Shown here: positions 59,701 to 64,000 of the stretch, one piece after another
Layout of the letters: each line of letters opens with the position of its first letter
Numbering within the stretch: the stretch's first letter is position 1
Assembly: GCA_027924585.1 (NCBI GenBank)
Contig: BSBM01000068.1
Span: forward strand, 12,869,501-12,933,500
Origin: Larix kaempferi
Lineage: Eukaryota; Streptophyta; Pinopsida; Pinales; Pinaceae
Length of the DNA: 64,000 bases
Reading direction: 5' to 3'
Notes under the pieces: model-generated
What the model saw: only the letters and a program-made list of their open reading frames with translations
What the model was told of the DNA's origin: nothing
The model's database searches: none
Program-made: the position numbers and the translations under genes

Positions 59701-59971
59701 TCTGACTGTTTAAAACAACCTTTTCTTCCCGTGAATAGTTTTCAGCACACCAGGAGACGAATTCTGGGAAAGCAGGAAATTGGTCAGGGCAAAAAGCTAT
59801 CAGAGATGACTGGTGAACTCTATGCGGGTCTATACCCTCTTTTAACAACTCAGATAACTTCACTTTTATCTCGGAGACTGGGAACCTAATAAGGGTATCG
59901 AAAACGTCTTCATCTCTGTCTTCTAGGGCATCTTTCGACCTAAAAACGTCTATATCTTGTACAGTCTCCAT
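56765..59971 (-). CDS. Intact 1068-residue protein of unknown function, coiled coil
   Basis: The frame is open for 3.2 kb in a region where every other long frame but the Tat pol is broken. The ATG at 59971-59969 (METVQDIDVF) is the best start; a TTG just before it also keeps the frame. Residues 1 to about 430 look globular and helical. About 430-560 is an acidic, low-complexity linker with a basic patch (GKRLKTD) that could be a nuclear signal. About 625-835 has heptad-rich coiled coil. The C-terminal 220 residues look helical. No zinc knuckle, protease, RT or integrase motif is visible. An extra structural or gag-like frame of a Tat-type element is the likeliest identity, but I do not recognise the family. 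Confidence 0.8.
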   Translation of the reverse strand: METVQDIDVFRSKDALEDRDEDVFDTLIRFPVSEIKVKLSELLKEGIDPHRVHQSSLIAFCPDQFPAFPEFVSWCAENYSREEKVVLNSQKTRAICKIEPAEVIRALEIDLPQTLDPEVFSDVSIIENFHHASQNDREVFLSTCLRPETSLSELPYPLDINLFNENTQLVLTLLAVVLGLDSDLYITEFQLSLLYRISIVQSGVDESQIPRLNFEAFIAETMHDQMVNFSTHRHFRFQAFLMKMIMVSSQEELQFPEIVFVTPLENNIFNFINYMLSTIFKMIFGKSLPRVLPEMHVSMQLNTEYATGDWFLSKDSTVVRLYGFKHKPYVLPAFLTLRIFALEFLRQKLIVEDNNFLVHRQATDIKYPFTLGPFTIKNKNAAVYIEKLLKDMNFETDAALEYDPLNIISKRRIERRIKALNHQTVEGMADRANWLEYKEEIIPDKSDIERSLEEAMAETESEINTALVGSKRPIQDIMIIDDEETEKGKRLKTDESQELTTISEEAEATENEIPEVTVREYKIEETPVGDDVNRPKNFMDVFNEHSKNKQESAKQTSLLFPKVRSISNSEVSLFTSRNIKEHSLKFSVVTKDKISEMSVDLSKINAPDKILLHRQAGEVIYSDYLGATLRANKLKNSVEKLNNHLRQEKAENKSRQHQIKKLQMDLINKDGAAATKLLQEKEEMILTLRRKLKIPDAVLIQGAELTILEKEKEELVNEVNDVTAKLLKLSDEKDYWEKERFILEEQLATVRKQLAENSQQQVQASPEEDKNGVDGILQAMSQISLKDNEIKLLKAEIQKLKEENEAKEKEIKTLQASNQELISNNKGLTAHATGQAAMQGCKHMVWDQIIKEAEKLRPYLDYIRVKEKVAKDAFNSCQAVRESLNRKPKEIAQRAITFLNSLSEADLTAMSITNRISVITWARRILGKYSHIENIETKAGEIRKEVIQFKKQFDKLVNKGFPSFWDEDHELIPQNDYKRLLFDIRMDHRKFQQIDHMLTGKILMEKISGEFEILNMLISTCANLLPISYAGHIEMRVLVKEMTSYDLPTADQWNYVEKYGKTRYSVHT

Positions 59972-59999
59972 CAAAATGCTTCTTTTTAAACAAATTTCC

Positions 60000-60940
60000 G
60001 TTTAAAGAGAGTGACAGGTCACCAGACCCTACCTGTAAGCGCTTGCTTTTCGCCTTCTGTCGCAATCGCCGGCTTCCACCAGTCTTCGGAGCTCTCCGGG
60101 ATAACGACACATACAAAATGCCGTTATGTGGAGCCCTTTCTTTTTATATAAGCCTTTTTAGATTAACCTCCTTGCACCTTTACGAACGTGGGTCATTTTC
60201 ATCCGTTGATCTTTGAAACATCATTTTGAACCGTCAGATCTTGTCCATCTTTATTGCACCGGCGGTATCCGCGATCGAAAAGGTGGTTTCTTTTTCCGGT
60301 TTGGTACCCGCGCGGATGCATCATCTGCTGACACCTGTCGAGGCGGTTTATTTTCCGCGACCGCTTTCCTTTATATCCTGCGCGCATGTTCCTGGCCGCG
60401 GATGAAATGCTGGCCGTTGATTTGATTGAAACATGTATTGGCCTTCCGATCCATGCAAAGTATAGTGCCACGTGCCACGGTCTCATCAATCCATTCCTCG
60501 CTCTCCACCTGTTAGGTCCCACCTTGCCACGTAAGAGATCTTCCCACCTTTCCGTAATGGGTGGTTCCGCGTGGTGTCATGGTGGTTTCTGATACCACTT
60601 TCTCCAAGCGCGGATGAATGAATGTGGGACACGTGCCTTGGTGGTATTATGTCCGCTACCACCCTCCATCGTTTGTTGACGATCACTTTGGCGACGCGGG
60701 GTTAATATGAACCGTTGATTTGGATCTATGCTATCTCCGCCGACGAAACCTGACCGGGGCTTAACCTTTATATTATATTTGCTAGCGGACTTTACACATA
60801 TGGGTTTTTCTCCTATTCTTTTATATAAAAAACCTTCAACTTAACCCTTTCTGTGATGATTCTTTCTCTTAGGGTCTTTTAGCAAAAATTTCAATTTTCT
60901 TCAGACCTGGTGTCAACAACTGGCTCCAACTGGGGATGCT
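60000..60940. promoter_or_regulatory. GC-rich divergent promoter-like segment
   Basis: A minus-strand TATA box (complement of 60143-60150) lies about 175 bp before the ATG at 59971. A plus-strand TATA box (TATATAAAA, 60822-60830) faces the other way. Between them lie two G-boxes, CACGTG (60469-60474 and 60630-60635), three GCGGATG-type motifs and three CCGTTGAT motifs, in sequence much richer in CpG than its surroundings. The plus side ends TGGTGTCAACA (60918), followed by TGGCTCCAACTGGGGATG (60921-60938), which resembles the tRNA-Arg-type primer sites used by Tat elements. It may be an LTR. Confidence 0.5.
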
Positions 60941-61009
60941 ATCCTCCCTGAGAGGTAGCAAAGAACATCGTAGACCAAGTGCCTGATCCATTGGGCCAAA
61001 TTCAAATTT

Positions 61010-61060
61010 CAAATTTTTTTTTTTTTTTTTTATTTTTTATTTTTTTATTTTTTTTGAAAT
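61010..61060. repeat. Poly-T run (poly-A on the minus strand)
   Basis: About 50 bp almost entirely T on the plus strand, 40 bp downstream of the Tat pol stop codon. It could be an A-rich polypurine tract, or a poly-A tail of a reverse-transcribed RNA. Confidence 0.6.
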
Positions 61061-61098
61061 ATTTACACTGTACAAGAACTTTCTTTCACTTCCATCTG

Positions 61099-64000
61099 TT
61101 AGGACAAATAATGTTTGAGGTGCCTCCCATTTACTGGCCCCCCAGGATAAAATTCTCCATTGCAATTTTTTAGGATAAAAGCATTTTCTCCTTGGCATCC
61201 TGCAATAATATATGGACCTTTCCATAAATGTTCAAACTTTCCATGGTGCTCTTCTTTCCTGGAATCCCATTTCAAAACCAAATCATTTATTCGAAAATCT
61301 CTTTCCTTAACTTTTCTGTCAAAAGTCTTTTTCATTTTTTCTTGATGTATTTGGGTCTTGTTATATGCTTTTTCTCTGACTTCGTGCAATTCTATCATTT
61401 GATTTATTCTTCTTTGCATATGATTTGGTTCTTCATCAACTTCTTGTAACAGTTTCATGACTGGCAATCCTAAAGAGACAGGAAAAACTACTTCTGTACC
61501 ATATACCAACTGAAAAGGAGAAGTACCAATTGCTCTTTTTGTACTGATTCTGTCTGCCCATAGAGCATATTTCAGTTTGGTGTGCCAAGCCCTCTTATTA
61601 TCCTCTAACAACTTCTTTATGATTCTCACCAAACTTTTATTTGAAGATTCGGCTAATCCATTTCCTTGTGGATAATAAGCTGTTGAATGATTCAGATGTA
61701 TATGATATTTATGACAGAAATTTATCATCTTTTTTGACTTGAATGCTGGGGCATTATCTGTCACTATCCTTTTAGGGAAACCAAACCTGGACAAAATATT
61801 TTCTTCCAAAAAGTTCATAATCACCGTCTCTATAGCATTTCTGGTTGGTATGGCCTCAATCCATTTTGTGAAATAATCAGTAGCAGTCAAAATCCACTTG
61901 TGTTGTCCTGAAGAATTCGGGTTAATTTCACCAATAAAATCTAACCCCCACTGTTGGAACGGTGCTTCAACTGAAATGGGTTTCAGTGGAAATGGTAATA
62001 ATTCTCTTTTTCCATCGAAAATTTGACATTCATGACATTTAGTTATTTCTTTATACACATCGGAATACATGCTAGGCCAGTAAAAACCAGCTCTAAGAAT
62101 TTTGTTCACTGTAGCCTTCCATGAATGATGTCCTCCACACATACCTTTATGAAATTCCACCATAATATGCTGTGCCTCATTCTCTAAAAGACAATTTAAC
62201 AATATTCCTCCTGGATCTTTCCAAAACAAATTTCCATTTAATATGCAAAACTTTGCAGCTTTCAGTTTTACTGACCTGGCCCTTGTTTTTTCCATGTCTG
62301 CAGGTGCTTGGAGATTCTGTAAGACATATACAATATCTGAGTACCAGGGAGATAAAGGAAAATCTTCAATTATTGGTGACTTTGGAACATCCTCGGATGA
62401 AGTTTCAGCCATAAAATTTATACTGAGGGAATCCAAATTTGTTTCTGTCATCATCTTAGCTAAACCTTGACCTTTTATTAATTTGGTGGGTTTAATGTCC
62501 AGGTCATATTCTAGCAATACCGCTATCCATTTTGCTCTTTTCCCTTCAGGATCTGGTTGTGTAAGAATATCTTTTACTGCTGATGATGGAACATGCGCTA
62601 TTGTATGAGAATGCAAAATATATATTCTGAAATCCTTCAATGCTTTCACCAAAGCATAAGCTTGTTTTTCCATGATGTTGTATTTTAATTCTGCATCTCT
62701 CAGAATTTTACTAAAAAATGCAATAGGCTGTTCTATACCTTCTTGATTCTTCTGCAACAGTACTCCAGCCACTGTGTGCTCCGATGCATATGTAAACATA
62801 ATGAAATCCCTTGTATAATCTGGACTAATTAATACCGGTGCTTCGGTCAAAGCTTTCTTGATGTTTTCAAAGGATTTTCTTGCTTCTTCGTTCCATTTGA
62901 TTTCTCTATCTTTTCTCAACATTTCAGTGATATTTCTTAAAATTTCAGCAAAACTGGGGATGAACCTCCTCAACCAATTTACCCTTCCTATGAATGACTG
63001 AATTTCTTTCTTACTTCTAGGAATTCCCACCTTTTGTATTGCAGATACTCGCTCTGGATCAATCTTAATTCCTTCTTTGGATATGATGTGTCCCAATAAC
63101 CTTCCTTCTTCCATACAAAAATGTGATTTCTTAGGATTTAACGAAATTCCAAACCTTCTACATTTTATGAAAACTCTTTCCAAATGTTTCCAGTGATCAG
63201 CGGCGTTCTTTGAATAAACAGTGATATCATCCATGTATACCACCACAATTTTGTCCCTTTCGTCTGCAAATGCAATATCCATAGCTCTCTGAAATGTTGC
63301 TCCTGCATTCATTAGACCAAATGGCATTTTGGCGTACATAAACGTTCCCCAAGGTGTAGTAAAAGCAATTTTTTCTTGATCTTCAGGGTGGACTTTGATT
63401 TGATTATAACCTGAAAAACCATCTAGCATGGAAATTCTCTCAGCTCACACAACCTGTTGTAAAACCTGGTCCATTTTAGGGAGTGGATAATTATCTTTCA
63501 ATGAAGCTCTGTTCAAGTTTCTAAAATCCACACACAGCCTTATTTCTCCATTCTTTTTCCTCACAGGTACTAAATTTGCTAACCACTTGGAAAACCTCAG
63601 AGACACAATTATCTTAGCATCAAACAACTTCCTCACCTCTTTTTCTATCACTGGCAGTAGCTTGGGATTTATTCTTCTCAATTTTTGCTTAAAGGGCTTT
63701 TCACCTGGTTTAATTGGAATTGTATGTTGTATAACAGAAATATCATATTCCTTTAAATCCTCATAGCTCCAAGCAAAAACATCTGAAAACCTTTTCATTA
63801 CTTCCACACTTTTATCTTCTTCTTTTCTTGGTAATTTCTTTGAAAGTTTTACTAGTTTGGGATCTTTTTCAGAACCCAGATTATAATCCTTCACATCTTC
63901 AGGCTTTGGTTCAATCTTTGGATTTTTTACCACATCATTTTTATCAAATAACTTTTCTAAAGGAATCAAACCTCTAGGGATAACATTATTCTTCAGTTGA
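61099..64000 (-). pseudogene. Tat-type Gypsy pol, one in-frame stop, continues beyond window
   Basis: The frame is open from the window edge to 63447, stops once (TGA, 63447-63445) and continues in the same frame to 61099. Before the stop: DVFAWSYEDL and LVPVRKKNGEIRLCVDFRNL. After it (numbering from the Met at 63429): MLDGFSGYNQ, MPFGLMNAGATF, YMDD at 65-68. RNase H reads FTYASEH at 212-218, with Tyr where the first catalytic Asp is expected. GQGLAKMM is the Tat signature before integrase. Integrase has H427, H434 or H435, C465, C468 and a catalytic D497, D558, E594 with 35 residues between the last two. It ends 40 bp before the poly-T run. Confidence 0.88.

Larger units (their letters stand above)
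43038..64000 (-). mobile_element. LARD-like non-coding LTR element (runs off right edge)
   Basis: Left LTR 43038-51874 (less Copia D), internal region 51875-55131 and right LTR from 55132. The right LTR is itself interrupted at 55726. A minus-strand primer-binding site (55118-55129) lies just inside the right LTR and a polypurine tract complement (51875-51887) just after the left LTR, so the element reads on the minus strand. The LTRs are about 3.8 kb once Copia D is removed. The 3.26-kb internal region has no gag or pol, which fits large retrotransposon derivatives. It inserted into the LTR of Copia copy C. Confidence 0.75.
55726..64000 (-). mobile_element. Young Tat-type Gypsy element or composite (incomplete)
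   Basis: The insertion begins TGTAATGCCCTAG at 55726 inside the LARD-like LTR. It contains, from left to right, an LTR-like segment, a 1068-residue open frame, a GC-rich divergent promoter-like segment, an A/T run and a Tat-type pol, the last two coding parts on the minus strand. The right end is not in the window, so the LTR pair and target duplication cannot be verified. The promoter-like segment reads as a plus-strand LTR end with a primer site, which does not fit a simple minus-strand element; it may be two elements or a rearranged one. Confidence 0.5.

Overview
This is nuclear DNA from a seed plant with a large, repeat-filled genome. Almost every base that can be assigned belongs to LTR retrotransposons of the Copia and Gypsy superfamilies, nested in one another, with plant primer-binding sites (tRNA-iMet type), long AT-rich LTRs and reading frames decayed by stops and frameshifts. 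A conifer or other gymnosperm is plausible from the style of the elements, but this is inference. No complete host gene, rRNA or tRNA gene was found.

Layout. 1-2620: 3' tail and very long LTR of a Copia family (copy A). 2621-20600: a stack of Gypsy-type material. It holds a small inverted LTR pair (2753-3792), a large palindromic Gypsy derivative (3793 to about 20600), a complete minus-strand chromovirus (4306-13999, target duplication gagat) inserted in its left LTR, and an inverted LTR pair (16413-20109, target duplication taaag) inserted in its right arm. 20600-25752: Copia copy B and its long LTR. 25753-26945: 3' end of a minus-strand Copia. 26951-34950: a 1.1-kb-arm palindrome carrying two exons of an NADP-malic enzyme-like gene on each arm, its left arm split by a rearranged Copia (27150-32928, target duplication tataa). 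34951-40434: mostly unassigned, with one Copia-type LTR, a perfect 52-bp palindrome and a possible transit-peptide exon. 40435-43037: Copia copy C. 43038-55725: a large non-coding LTR element (LARD-like) whose left LTR is split by Copia D (46117-51167, target duplication caaat). 55726-64000: the youngest-looking material, with an intact 1068-residue reading frame of unknown function, a divergent promoter-like segment and a nearly intact Tat-type pol running off the right edge.

The recurring theme is the palindrome: seven inverted-repeat centres (near 3270, 14990, 18264, 29865, 32240, 33842 and 38034) in different element families. Two of the palindromic units have terminal TG...CA and 5-bp target duplications, so they appear to have been integrated already in palindromic form. 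In three of the large palindromes one arm carries a target-duplicated insertion that the other lacks or the arms differ by many substitutions, so they are unlikely to be assembly artefacts. The malic-enzyme palindrome is the only one that touches a host gene and is a candidate source of hairpin RNA.
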